Shown: piece after piece, positions 47,484 through 58,300 of the stretch
Position numbering within the stretch: position 1 is the stretch's first letter
How the letters are laid out: each line of letters begins with the position of its first letter
Assembly (NCBI RefSeq): GCF_014898815.1
Contig: NW_026515477.1
Coordinates: forward strand, 434,001-498,000
Length of the DNA: 64,000 nt
From: Panonychus citri
Taxonomy: Eukaryota; Arthropoda; Arachnida; Trombidiformes; Tetranychidae
Direction of reading: 5' to 3'
Notes under the pieces: generated by a model
What the model was told of the DNA's origin: nothing
The model's database searches: none
Seen by the model: only the letters and a program-made list of their open reading frames with translations
Program-made: the position numbers and the translations under genes

Positions 47484-47701
47484 TTAACTCCTTTCTAATT
47501 GTTTGACATTTCGTGTATTTGATTGAACCGCCCTCATTTTTAAGTATTGAAAGGTTGACTAGAGCTCTTTTACTGATCAAACCGTCTTTCTGCTTCTTGT
47601 AACACGTGCTTTATTTGTTCATAATTTTATGCTAATTTAAAGTTGATTTCATTCAGTAATAACTGAGGTTTTACCCAATTTTCTCCAGCTTTAACTAGTT
47701 C

Positions 47702-48019
47702 ATGAACAATTTTACTTTTGTGATAAATCATACTAGTATTTTTATAATGATCCTCGCGTTGAAATCACGCCAACTTTACATTTTGATGGACGTTTTTTTG
47801 CGATCAATTTCATTCACACCACTTCAACATGACACGATTCCATGGGAAGTTATTGTCAGAATTATAAATAGTTTTGAAACACGTGTTAATGTATTCTGGG
47901 AAGTTTCTACTATAAAAGGTCACTACTCGACTGTGGGTAGAGTTTTGCTACACTGTTGGGCGTTGTCTCCATTTTACCAGTACATGGCAGAAAGATTGGA
48001 TTATGATTTACAAAATTAA
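47702..48019 (+). CDS. Divergent small protein family member D (105 residues)
   Basis: A plus-strand frame from ATG 47702 (or ATG 47744, nearer the family start of homology) to TAA at 48017. From about residue 19 it aligns with the A/B proteins by pattern: LMDVFLRSISF for VIDLFLRGFPV, DTIPWEVIVRII for PEMEWDKMAGLA, FWEVSTIKGHYSTVGRVLL for WTADTMKEHYVLIGKAF, and MAERLDYDLQN for ILERMENDLNK. It lacks the A/B N-terminus and is only distantly similar, so the family predates the A/B duplication. Function is unknown. Confidence 0.5.
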   Translation: MNNFTFVINHTSIFIMILALKSRQLYILMDVFLRSISFTPLQHDTIPWEVIVRIINSFETRVNVFWEVSTIKGHYSTVGRVLLHCWALSPFYQYMAERLDYDLQN

Positions 48020-48134
48020 TTTTCTTCGTTTCATTGTTTTCTTATATTGTATTTACATTCCACTGCCTTTCTAAGAATGTATGTATTTGTTTCTTTATAA
48101 GTAAATCAAAATATTTAAACTTGGGTTATGAATT

Positions 48135-48594
48135 CATCAAGAAAAAATGCTTTTCACCAATCCCTGAGAAAAGTATCTACCTTTGCTGAATGAAATATAA
48201 AATTAACAATTTGCTCTGAGCTGGATCCACAAAGATGTAAATGTATAGAATCGTGCCATTAAAGTGAATATTGATTAAATCGAGATCATATAAAACTTCA
48301 TATATTTGATAAGCCTGACTTTAAATTCAAGTTCATAATTGATTATAGTGTTGTAAAATGTTGTGTAAAATAACAGATCAACTCGCATTGCTTTTCAATT
48401 GAGAAGCAACGTTATTACTCAACCCGTTCATCTTTCATTGCTTTTCAATTGAGAAGCAACGTTATTACTCAACCCGTTCATCTTTCATTGCTTTTCAATT
48501 GAGAAGCAACGTTATTAAACTACCTATTGATCTGGCATTGCTTTTCAATTGAGAAGCAACGTTATTACTCAACCCGTTCATCTTTCATTGCTTT
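48135..48594. repeat. First higher-order unit: 251-bp leader plus four 50-bp repeats
   Basis: A 251-bp leader (48135-48385) precedes four tandem 50-bp units starting at 48386. The array then breaks inside a fifth unit at 48595, where the leader starts again. The leader is repeated almost exactly at 48595-48845 (one A missing near 48753). Some units have the variant second half ending AACTACCTATTGATCTGG. Confidence 0.93.
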
Positions 48595-49510
48595 TCATCA
48601 AGAAAAAATGCTTTTCACCAATCCCTGAGAAAAGTATCTACCTTTGCTGAATGAAATATAAAATTAACAATTTGCTCTGAGCTGGATCCACAAAGATGTA
48701 AATGTATAGAATCGTGCCATTAAAGTGAATATTGATTAAATCGAGATCATATAAACTTCATATATTTGATAAGCCTGACTTTAAATTCAAGTTCATAATT
48801 GATTATAGTGTTGTAAAATGTTGTGTAAAATAACAGATCAACTCGCATTGCTTTTCAATTGAGAAGCAACGTTATTACTCAACCCGTTCATCTTTCATTG
48901 CTTTTCAATTGAGAAGCAACGTTATTACTCAACCCGTTCATCTTTCATTGCTTTTCAATTGAAGCAACGTTATTACTCAACGTTCATCTTTCATTGCTTT
49001 TCAATTGAGAAGCAACGTTATTAAACTACCTATTGATCTGGCATTGCTTTTCAATTGAGAAGCAACGTTATTACTCAACCCGTTCATCTTTCATTGCTTT
49101 TCAATTGAGAAGCAACGTTATTACTCAACCCGTTCATCTTTCATTGCTTTTCAATTGAAACAACGTTATTACTCAACCCGTTCATCTTTCATTGCTTTTC
49201 AATTGAGCAACGTTATTACTCAACCGTTCATCTTTCATTGCTTTTCAATTGAGAGCAACGTTATTAAACTACCTATTGATCTGCATTGCTTTTCAATTGA
49301 GAAGCAACGTTATTACTCAACCCGTTCATCTTTCATTGCTTTTCAATTGAGAAGCAACGTTATTACTCAACCCGTTCATCTTTCATTGCTTTTCAATTGA
49401 GAAGCAACGTTATTACTCAACCCGTTCATCTTTCATTGCTTTTCAATTGAGAAGCAACGTTATTAAACTACCTATTGATCTGGCATTGCTTTTCAATTGA
49501 GAAGCAACGT
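48595..49510. repeat. Second higher-order unit: leader plus about 13-14 tandem 50-bp hairpin repeats
   Basis: After the repeated leader, units beginning CATTGCTTTTCAATTGAG run from 48846 to 49510. Each unit contains TTGCTTTTCAATTGAG followed by AAGCAA, a near-perfect 22-base palindrome with a single T/G mismatch pair. Units are directly abutting with no unique spacers. Units between about 48946 and 49290 show scattered one- to four-base deletions inside the palindrome, unlike the clean flanking units. Confidence 0.95.
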
Positions 49511-49723
49511 TTCATAGCTAGCAAATCAGCTTTCAGTTGTGCATTCGAACGCATAGTAAATCTCTTTGAAATAAATGACATTTTCTTTTTAATTAAATTA
49601 ACATTACATTTCATTTTGATTATTTAAAAATCTTTGAATCTATCTACTTTAGATAACATAGAGTGTAACTATAGAAGACGAATAAATGTTATCAGCATGT
49701 AAATCAAAGAGAATTAGTTTTCT

Positions 49724-50051
49724 AAATCGGTATTCAATCTCGCCATTACAGATTTAAAATCAGGATTTGATCCACATCCGATTTCGAAGGCTTTCCCAAT
49801 CAAAGAATAATGTTCTTTGATTTCTTTAATATCCCAAATGATATTCTTTCGGCACTCTGAAATTTAATGAGGCACACTACATCATCCCATGGAACCGCGT
49901 GGTTTTGTGTTGGTTTTATTCCTTGTGAGGCATCAGGAAAATCACGCAAAAACATATTGATCAAAACACTGAGTTGGCAGTCCTGGAGCTTGTTTGGTAT
50001 TAGATTTTGCTTATAAATAGAAGCGATTGTTTTATCAATTTCTATTAGCAA
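49724..50051 (-). pseudogene. Frameshifted small protein family member C
   Basis: The minus-strand reading from 50051 gives LIEIDKTIASIYKQN, VLINMFLRDFP, SQGIKPT and VPWDDVVCLI, clearly the A/B pattern. Homology then changes frame near 49830. In the new frame it continues WDIKEIKEHYSLIGKAFEIG, CGSNPDF and MARLNTDLEN to about 49724. One frameshift therefore separates the two halves; either this is a decayed copy or there is a base error. Divergence from A and B is moderate, less than that of D. Confidence 0.7.
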
Positions 50052-50338
50052 AATAAAGGGAAAATGAACCTGTATTCATTGTGAATATAAAATTTAAGAA
50101 AACTGATCTGTTACAGAAAACGATATTTATCATATAGACACGCGTATGATCCAAAACCAATGATTTTAAATATCATACAGTACTAGCAGAGATTAACATT
50201 CCATGCTCCAACGCCACCTAAGGCAGAAAATATCATATGAAAGTGATGCGGTAAATATGTTTGTAACTTGGTTAAATTTTTAAGCAATGAAAATCATCGA
50301 AATGTAAAGTCGAAACCTTTATTGAGTTACAAATTGTA
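50052..50338. other. Spacer between family member C and the NAT10 3' flank
   Basis: AT-rich, with no gene seen. Homology with the copied segment at 43517 begins right at its right edge (50339). Confidence 0.5.
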
Positions 50339-50505
50339 ACTTTCAATCATTTAATTTAAGTTTATCAAGGACCCACCACAACCTTCAGGTGACATTGCAA
50401 TAGATTAACCAACTACCTGTAATGTTTAATTGTTGAGAATGAAAATCATCGAGAGGATAAAAAGCCGAAGCCTTAATTGTTTTTTGATACCTTTTTTGAT
50501 TATGT

Positions 50506-50511
50506 TTTATT
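50506..50511 (-). terminator. NAT10: Candidate polyadenylation signal of NAT10
   Basis: TTTATT on the plus strand reads AATAAA on the minus strand, about 200 bases after the NAT10 stop. The same word is preserved in the copied flank near 43690. Confidence 0.4.
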
Positions 50512-50711
50512 ATGGTTGATCATTTAATCATTTAATTAAAATTATTGTTGTATCATTCAAGTTATTTGTATCTCTCTATCTTTCAAATGCAGTTTAGACC
50601 AATCAAGTTCCGATTGTAAATGAACAAGAAAATTAAAAACATCAACTGAATAAATTTCAGAGATTAATTGATTTTAATTATAAATAAATCAACTATCAAG
50701 TGGATTAGTCC

Positions 50712-53483
50712 TCAAGTGTTTTTCTTGATTGAGATTAAGGATTCGACTAAGATTTTTAAGCCTTTTCTAAGCATAGAAACAATTGTATCGGTGTTGATTG
50801 AAAGTTCATTAGAAATCTCTTTGATTGACTTTCTCTGGAGTCCAGCGGCAATTAGTACATATGCAATTTCCCGATCGATTGAACTTGATTTCGTCGCGAT
50901 TCTTTGAGTGAAGAAGAAAAAGGCCAATGAGGGTAGACAATCAAGAATTCCATGTGGTGAAATGTTCTGGTTTTTGGTGAAAGATGTAAAACGAGAAAAA
51001 TCCGCATCACTAAAAATTAGGTTAATCTCGTTGGATGATAATTGTCCATTTGATTTTGATTTTGAACTTTCTGAACTTTTACTTCTCATGGATTTTAAAT
51101 TAAGATCAGTTGTGATTATTTCATAAGCTAACGGGATGGTCAGTTTTTTGAAAACTCTGTCCAAAAGTGAGACAAATCTACGTCTAAAATCAATCCAAAA
51201 ATCGAACAGCCAATCGTTTGAAACGGAAGTTGAAAGTTCGGGTTTATCGTGTTCCAGAATTTTAATCATGATACAACTGTTTTCACCTGTTAATTCATTT
51301 GTAGATTGTCTTATATAAACTGGAATGAAACCACCTGATTTCCAGAATCGATAAAGATCATGAGTGATTCCATAACAAACACCAATGTAATCGAGTCGTT
51401 CAGGTCTCCTCTCTTCGAGGCAAATCAACAACGGTGGTAGTTTTTTTACCAGAGTTTCCGTTTGTTTTGACTTTTCATTTTTAACTTGTTGCTCTTCCTC
51501 ATCACCACCAGCTTGATCGCCGCTTTCATCCATCTCTTGATCTTCATAAGGTGGAGTAGAATCAGTGATGAAATTTCCCTCGAAGTATTTACAGATCAAT
51601 TCTAGAGCCTTTTTACCGTAACCTTGGCCTTGGTAGTTAGGATTAGTTGCGATTCTTATGACACGAGCGCCTGAGAGAGATGGAAATTTGGTATCTTGAA
51701 ACTGTTGAGATAAAGTCCAAGGTATAAGATCACCAGCAGCTCTTTTGCCTCTTTTTTGATTGTCTATTAGAGATGATTGACTTATTTCACCTTCCAGGCA
51801 AATCTGTAAAAAACATAAAACTTCCGGAATTTTTGATCGATTTTTACTCTCAGATTCGGATGGACCAAAGAGACAGAATAAATGATGAGCGGGAGCATCG
51901 GCCATCATTTGTAAATCATTGGGCGAGTTCTTGTAATGAGATGATACATAGAGAGCCATCAACTTTTGTAAAAGTTTCTCAGATGTTGGATGAAAACTGA
52001 ATAAAGTGTCTCGACTTATGTAAAATAGTTGACAATCATCAGCTGATGGAGGGACAGAGTTTCTTAGTTTTTCATTGTTAACTTCGAGACAAAGTAATTG
52101 ATTCAACCACTTTTCGATTGCATCTCCATCTTTATATCTAATTGACTCTTTCAAGGTGATTTCACGAAGTAAACGAGCTTCTGGATCATCTTTAGAATCT
52201 TGAACTACAGATTTTGATTCATCTCGCAGTTGACGAAGAAGTTTCAATGACAATGAGCGACCAGTTCCTTCGTATCCATTGATTGTCGATGACATAAACA
52301 CTAGATAAGGACCAAGTAAAGATCGTACGATCGGTAAAGGTATCGCAGCAGCTTCGTCGATAACAACCAGCTCGGCTGATTTTCGTAATAAACTATCCTT
52401 ACAAACTTCTTTAGGAGAAATGTATTGAATCGTTTGTTTAAATTGTCTCAAAACATTAATCCGAACCACTGCCTTGTTGAATGCTGGATCCGTTGAGTTG
52501 ATTACATCGTAATCAAGATTTCGTTGAAGATGAATTGCAGTTAGTCCTTTGATAACAAAATCGAAAAGAGTTTTCAAATTTTCTGGTGAAGGTGAGGTGA
52601 CAAAAATATTACAATAGTTGAAGGCGATCGCTCCAGCGATTGCTAATCCCAAGGCAGCCGATTTACCTCTTCCTCGAGCAGCAGTCAATGAAATTGTTGT
52701 TCTCAATGTTTTTTCGGATAAAGATTCGATGAAAGTTATAACAGCATTCGCTTGATCCAAAGTTTTACAACAATCAACAAGTGTCCCCAGTGGTTGTTGC
52801 GATTTAAGGGAGACCTTCAATTCATTCAGTTTTTGAAGATCAATTGATGGAACATCCTTATAATCTGAAGGTTCTTCAAGTTGTAAACATGAATTAATAG
52901 GTATTACATTGAATTCCATGTCAACAGGTAGGAAACTTGAACATTGATTAAGTGATAATATGAAACGTTCATTAAATCGAGCGACAACATTACGATGAGC
53001 TTCAGTTTGGTAAGTTCGATGAATATCCATGCAAAGATGTTTGATAGAATTTATATTTTTAAGCAATATAATAATTAGACCACCACCATTAACAGTTTCA
53101 ACAGTTCGAGCTAAAACATTTGGTGTTAGAGCTTCAAAATCTTGTAAGACCAAAACATCATAACTGTTACCAAGAATACGATCGGTCTCATGGTAATAAC
53201 ACCAACGGATTGTAGTCGATTTAGCAAACATCTCAAATGGATCAGCTTCATCGTCCATCATTTTTCTTTTCTTCTTATTCCTTTTAGCCTTTTTATCCCT
53301 GAAATCAAGTTCTTTCTTATAACACCATAAGACACTGGCCTTTGGTTTTCTCAGGAAATTGTAGAAAACAGGAATGACGGTATAAGGTTTCTCTCCACAG
53401 ATTGCGAAGACACTTCGATGATGTCGAACATTATTTAACTCGATCAGTTGCTTGATCCTTGAATCAACCTTTTTACGATTCAT
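50712..53483 (-). CDS. NAT10: NAT10 / Kre33 RNA cytidine acetyltransferase
   Basis: Single-exon gene, 923 residues, starting MNRKKVDSRIKQLIE as in the human protein. The enzyme makes N4-acetylcytidine in 18S rRNA and, with an adaptor, in tRNA, using acetyl-CoA and ATP; it acts in the nucleolus. Domains seen: N-terminal TmcA-like region (VLWCYKKEL, LQDFEALTPN, residues 50-125); ATPase/helicase with Walker A AARGRGKS near 268-275 and Walker B VVIDEAAA near 373-380; GYEGTGRSLSLKL near 403; SHYKNSPNDLQM near 515; GNAT acetyl-CoA loop RVIRIATNPNYQGQGYG near 607-623; then ERLDYIGVCYG and LTGENSCIMI. It ends about 100 residues before the human C-terminus, so the Lys-rich nucleolar tail is missing. 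It shares an upstream region with BCS1L and is the source of both fragments at 43.5-45.6 kb. Confidence 0.97.
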   Translation of the reverse strand: MNRKKVDSRIKQLIELNNVRHHRSVFAICGEKPYTVIPVFYNFLRKPKASVLWCYKKELDFRDKKAKRNKKKRKMMDDEADPFEMFAKSTTIRWCYYHETDRILGNSYDVLVLQDFEALTPNVLARTVETVNGGGLIIILLKNINSIKHLCMDIHRTYQTEAHRNVVARFNERFILSLNQCSSFLPVDMEFNVIPINSCLQLEEPSDYKDVPSIDLQKLNELKVSLKSQQPLGTLVDCCKTLDQANAVITFIESLSEKTLRTTISLTAARGRGKSAALGLAIAGAIAFNYCNIFVTSPSPENLKTLFDFVIKGLTAIHLQRNLDYDVINSTDPAFNKAVVRINVLRQFKQTIQYISPKEVCKDSLLRKSAELVVIDEAAAIPLPIVRSLLGPYLVFMSSTINGYEGTGRSLSLKLLRQLRDESKSVVQDSKDDPEARLLREITLKESIRYKDGDAIEKWLNQLLCLEVNNEKLRNSVPPSADDCQLFYISRDTLFSFHPTSEKLLQKLMALYVSSHYKNSPNDLQMMADAPAHHLFCLFGPSESESKNRSKIPEVLCFLQICLEGEISQSSLIDNQKRGKRAAGDLIPWTLSQQFQDTKFPSLSGARVIRIATNPNYQGQGYGKKALELICKYFEGNFITDSTPPYEDQEMDESGDQAGGDEEEQQVKNEKSKQTETLVKKLPPLLICLEERRPERLDYIGVCYGITHDLYRFWKSGGFIPVYIRQSTNELTGENSCIMIKILEHDKPELSTSVSNDWLFDFWIDFRRRFVSLLDRVFKKLTIPLAYEIITTDLNLKSMRSKSSESSKSKSNGQLSSNEINLIFSDADFSRFTSFTKNQNISPHGILDCLPSLAFFFFTQRIATKSSSIDREIAYVLIAAGLQRKSIKEISNELSINTDTIVSMLRKGLKILVESLISIKKNT

Positions 53484-53769
53484 AATTAATCAACTATGAC
53501 AATTAACAAAAAAGAAGAAAAAATTAAACAACAGAAAATACAAAAGTTGAAACAAAAATGTGGATCAGAAAAAAAAGAAAACAAAACCACATGTTCATCG
53601 GGGACCGTTGATAAAGAAAAACAACAAATGAGCAAAGAGTGAGGGACAATTGGGTTTTGGAAGAGTCTTTTGATTGTGTCTAATTTGCTAATTGGTTTTA
53701 ATTGTTTATAAGAATATGTAAATTAATCTTCTAGGTTAAGGTGGTTGAGGTCAGGTGGTTTGTGATTCA
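53484..53769. promoter_or_regulatory. Shared divergent upstream region of NAT10 and BCS1L
   Basis: Only 286 bases separate the NAT10 start codon (-) from the BCS1L start codon (+), so both 5' UTRs and core promoters must fit here. The stretch is A-rich near NAT10 and has no obvious TATA box that I can assign. The arrangement suggests a bidirectional promoter for two housekeeping genes; this is inferred from layout alone. Confidence 0.55.
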
Positions 53770-55217
53770 ATGTCGATTGCTGAGCTTGTCGCATCTCTGT
53801 CAACCAATCCTTATTTTGGTGCGGGTTTTGGTTTGGTCGGTGTCGGTTCTGGATTGGCCATTTTACGGAAATTGACCATTATTTCAACTCAAATTTTCCA
53901 GAGACATTATCTCATGAGTTTAGAGGTTCCTTGTCGTGATAAATCATATGATTGGCTTTTGTTGTGGATCAATCGGAATACCTCAAAAGCTCAACATTTA
54001 TCTGTTGAGACGACTTTCAATCAAACCGAAAGTGGTAAAATCGAAACTAAATTTGACTTTGTTCCATCGGTGGGTCAACATTATTTCTGGTATAGAGGTA
54101 AATTAATATTCCTTGAAAGGTCAAGAGATCAAATGTTAAATTTAAACACTGGTGTTCCCTGGGAAAGTGTCAAATTAACCACTCTTGGTAGAGATCGAAG
54201 ACTTTATTTTGATATTCTTGATGAAGGTAAGTCTTTTTTTACCTTTGTTTACTTTCAATTCCAATCTAATATTGGTCAAATTTTCCATCTTTTTCTTTTT
54301 CTTTTTTATATTATTTTCTCTTAAGAATAGCAAGGAGAGATGCTCTATCATCTTATGAAGGAAAAACCCTCATGTACACCGCCATGGGCCATGAATGGCG
54401 TGAATTTGGTAATCCAAGGAAAAGGCGATCTCTTTCATCGGTCATTTTGGATTCTGGTATTTCCACCAAGATTACATCCGATGTCAAGGAATTTATCAAC
54501 ACTGCCGATTGGTACTCAGAGCGAGGAATACCTTATAGAAGAGGCTATTTACTCTATGGTCCTCCAGGTAAGATGATGATTTAATTTTGTGTTCTAATTG
54601 TGATCAATTTGCTAATCACCTTTTTTTATGTTTGCTTTTTCCTCCTTGAAGGTTGTGGTAAAACCAGTTTCATTACCGCTTTGGCCGGAGAATTGGAATT
54701 CAGTATTTGCTGTTTAAATCTAAGTGAAAGAGGATTAACTGACGATAGATTAAACTACCTGATGAATGTCACCCCTTCTCAATCAATTGTACTTTTGGAA
54801 GATGTTGACGCGGCCTTTGTTTCCCGTGAGGAGCGGAAAGAGACTCAACTTGCCTATGAAGGATCAAGTCGCCTAACTTTCAGTGGACTATTGAATATGT
54901 TGGACGGTGTGGCCTCAGCTGAAGCTAGAATACTTTTTATGACCACTAATTATATTGAGAGATTAGATCCAGCGCTCATTAGACCTGGAAGAGTTGATTT
55001 CAAGCAATTTATTGGCTATGCAAGTGATCAACAAATAATCAATTCTTTTGGTAAATTTTATCCTGAAAGTGATCAAACATCGGCAATTGAATTCAAAGAT
55101 AAACTAAGATTAAGTCCAAAACCCGTTTCAATGGCATTTCTACAAGGATATTATTTATTATACAAAAATGATCATGAAAGTGCTTTAAAAAATATCATCG
55201 ATCACAGAAACTCTTGA
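53770..55217 (+). CDS. BCS1L: BCS1L mitochondrial AAA ATPase (complex III assembly)
   Basis: Exons 53770-54226, 54331-54567 and 54652-55217 join with one-base phases to give 419 residues, the same length as the human protein. BCS1 sits in the inner mitochondrial membrane and moves the folded Rieske iron-sulfur protein into cytochrome bc1. Seen: N-terminal NPYFGAGFGLVGVGSGLA membrane segment; BCS1-specific domain (QHLSVETTF, FVPSVGQHYFWYRGK, TGVPWESV); AAA domain with YLLYGPPGCGKTSFITALAG (Walker A, interrupted by intron 2 at the Gly codon), IVLLEDVDAAF (Walker B), FMTTNYIERLDPALIRPGR (sensor 1 / arginine finger region). ATG 53770 is chosen because MSIAELVASLSTNPYFG aligns with the family start. 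It is convergent with the membrane protein gene downstream. An ATTAAA at 55375-55380 is a possible poly(A) signal. Confidence 0.97.
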
Positions 55218-55393
55218 TTGTTTTTTGATCTCATTAGCTGATTGATTGATTGTTTGATTTTCAAGTTTGGTTTTGTTTATTGTTAACAATTTGTTAAATC
55301 TGATTTGATGATCAGGTGAGAAATAATTTACAGTCATTTTTGAACAGTTTTTAGTGACAATTAAAAATATTACTATTAAATATATTAAATATG

Positions 55394-58300
55394 TTATACT
55401 AATGTTGATAATTCAAGTGGTTGGAGTAAAGCTGATTCTCGGTATTGGGTCAATCGGGTCTCTGACAATTCCTTGGATGCTCGAGTTTTCTCAGCCTGTG
55501 GGAATCGACAAATAATAATAAGATTATGATTTATGATAATAATCAAGTAACCATGAAATTAGGTCAACTTACTTGCCATAAATAAACATTTTGAACGGAA
55601 GCGAGTCCACAAAAGACGATCCCGATTCCAATTATAACACTGGTAATTAGAGCTGGAGTCTCATCAAAATTGATGAATGTGAATAGTATCACTCCTATGG
55701 AAGTAAAAATAACAGAGACAGAGACGGAGAAAGAGATAAACAAGATTAAGGATGATAAAAGAAGATGATGATGAGAGGACAAGGGAGAGGTAAAAGTTCA
55801 TGTGTCACTTTCTTCTGTTTCCGTTTGTGACATAATAACAACATCCGCTTCCTAAATACATTCACGTTTTATCAACATTTTGAAAGTGAAAACTATTATT
55901 AACTATCGGAAGGGTGAGGTCACTTGGTGGACTTTTAGTTTCTCCTTTGTTAAATTAGATTGTTACTCGAAACTGTTTACCTTTTTTATGCTGATTTAAT
56001 TAACTAGATAATTTAATTGGATGTGATAATCGATTGTGTCTACAACTGAGTTTAATTTCGCTTCCTCTCGAGCTCACTTTCCAAACTAATCAACTAAATT
56101 GCTTGCGAACAATTTGATTAATCATTTCATATGTTTACTGATTTTGATTAAATTGTTCAACTGATTGAGGAGTCTCCAAGACGGATTAAGATATTTTTAT
56201 AACTGTTGATTAACATTGGAAATCAAGGAAGTAAATTAAATCCTGTTGGTTACAAAACTTGTTACATCAACAATCAAATTTGATTGTTAACTTTGTAATC
56301 ATGCCAATTTAATTTAATTGTACTCATTTGTAAAACTTTGAAGGTTACAATTGTAGTTAACAACAACAAATTGATTGAAACAATTAGTTGATTAACTTGA
56401 AACACTAATCACATTGTCTATTAAAACAATAACAAACAGATGAAAATCAATTTGATTAACTTTGTTGATTTAAGTTAAATAATCAACAATTTAACAACTA
56501 CCAACACAATCTAATTTAAAACTGGATTAAAACTAATCAACTTCCTACTCGTTTGTGTAAAATGTAATCAAATGAATCTAAATCAGGAAAGTAAATTGAT
56601 TTAAACAAAAGTTAATTATAAACATTTATATTTTCAAACCAAATTGATTATATTAACTGATTGACTGATTATCAATAAATATCGAGCTGATTTATCAATC
56701 AGATTAAGGTGATTAGTTATGGATTGAAATTTTTGATAATCAAATTTGATTTAATGATATAAGTTGATACAAAATTGTTTTTCGTAACTTTCATATTATT
56801 ATGATCATAATCTTAATCATGATTTGAAATCGTGATCATCAGATTTAATTAAATTGCTGTCAAACAAAACTGTCAACAATAAAAGCTCACCGTTGAGTGT
56901 GATTATCAGGATTAAATTGTTAACAATTAAATTTAATAACAGTTTAACAAGAAAAAAAATTAAACCTGATGTTACATGTTGTTAATAAGATAGTTGATTT
57001 AAATTTTGTTGACAGACAATTAATTTAAATTGCTACGATTATTATTCTGATTGCTGATTGTGTTGAGAAAAAAAAAATTCTGATCAACAAGTTAATTAAA
57101 TGTTTCCATTGGTGATTAGACAATCAACACTTCACAGCGGATTATCATTAAATCATCAGAATGAAAAAAATTCTAGTCAACAATTAACAGTAATGATGAT
57201 CACTAATTAAAATGATTGAACAATTTACTGATTCATTGGCAACAAATGGACCTTAACTACAATTTGATTACATTTTACAATTGTAAACTAATCCTAAACA
57301 ATTTAGTCATTTAATCACGATAAAAATGAGTAATAAAAATTGAAAATATAATTATTATGATTGCAATTAAATCTAATTCTGTAAATAGTTAGTTTTCATT
57401 AATTATAATTGTGAACCTTGACAAGAAAAAAAAAATGAATGATCCGAATTAGATTTACTGATTCCATGCTGATCACAATTAAGTGCACATTAAATATCAA
57501 CCTACGAGATAATTAAATTACCTAAATTCAACCTACACAATTAAATTGTCACATTGGCTATTTATCTGATCACTAATAGTTAATTAAACCTAAAGATGAA
57601 AAAAATTTGGCGCCAAATCTTTCAAATCAACAAGTGTCCACCCAATTGATTGGATAACAATTAATGAGCAAAAGGATTGAAAGGAAAATGGATTAAACTT
57701 TAATTAAGATAATCAGTTAATCAACTTACCAGTGAAAAAAATTGGTATCGACAATAAGAAAGCTCCAATTGCGGTTATACGTACATGTGATGTTTTCTTA
57801 AGGAATTGAAGAGTTCTAATGATGAGGAAGATGAAAAAAGAGGATAAAAAGTGGATTAAGATGATGAAAATGAAGATGAGGATGAGGATGAGGATGATAA
57901 GGTGGATAATTAGAGTCTCTCTCGTCTTCGCAATTCTTTTAGATGTAATTAAATGAAAGAGTATGCAATTCATTAGACACACTCATTAGTTAACATGATG
58001 ATGATGTTAATCATTTAGTAGCAAATCACAATTAACAAATGACCGGTGGGATTGTTTACTTTTGCCTCTTTTCATTAAACTGACCATTATTTTGTTGACC
58101 AGTCTCACAATTGATCTCTCATGTTATATGAATTTTATAATTCATGTTGATTGAATTAACTCATCACAATTAAATTAAATAAAACCAGTTTTCTTTTCAT
58201 CATGATAACAATTAATTTGTATCTCCAACTGAAAAATAATAAATTAACTTTTCTAATTTCATCGTCATCTTCATGATTAAATTTTCAATTCATAAATATT

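Noticed and set aside
49155..49400. Open frame inside the 50-bp array
   Set aside because: It exists only because the repeat unit lacks stops in that frame; the product is a repeated peptide with shifts at each indel.
48386..49510. CRISPR-like array of palindromic repeats
   Set aside because: Repeats abut directly with no unique spacers and the context is a eukaryotic genome; this is a tandem satellite.
57816..57982. Hydrophobic extension of exon 2 of the membrane protein gene (Ile/Leu-rich frame)
   Set aside because: It reads through the intron's polypyrimidine tract; the ATTAG acceptor at 57816-57820 gives a phase-correct junction and the extension is intronic.
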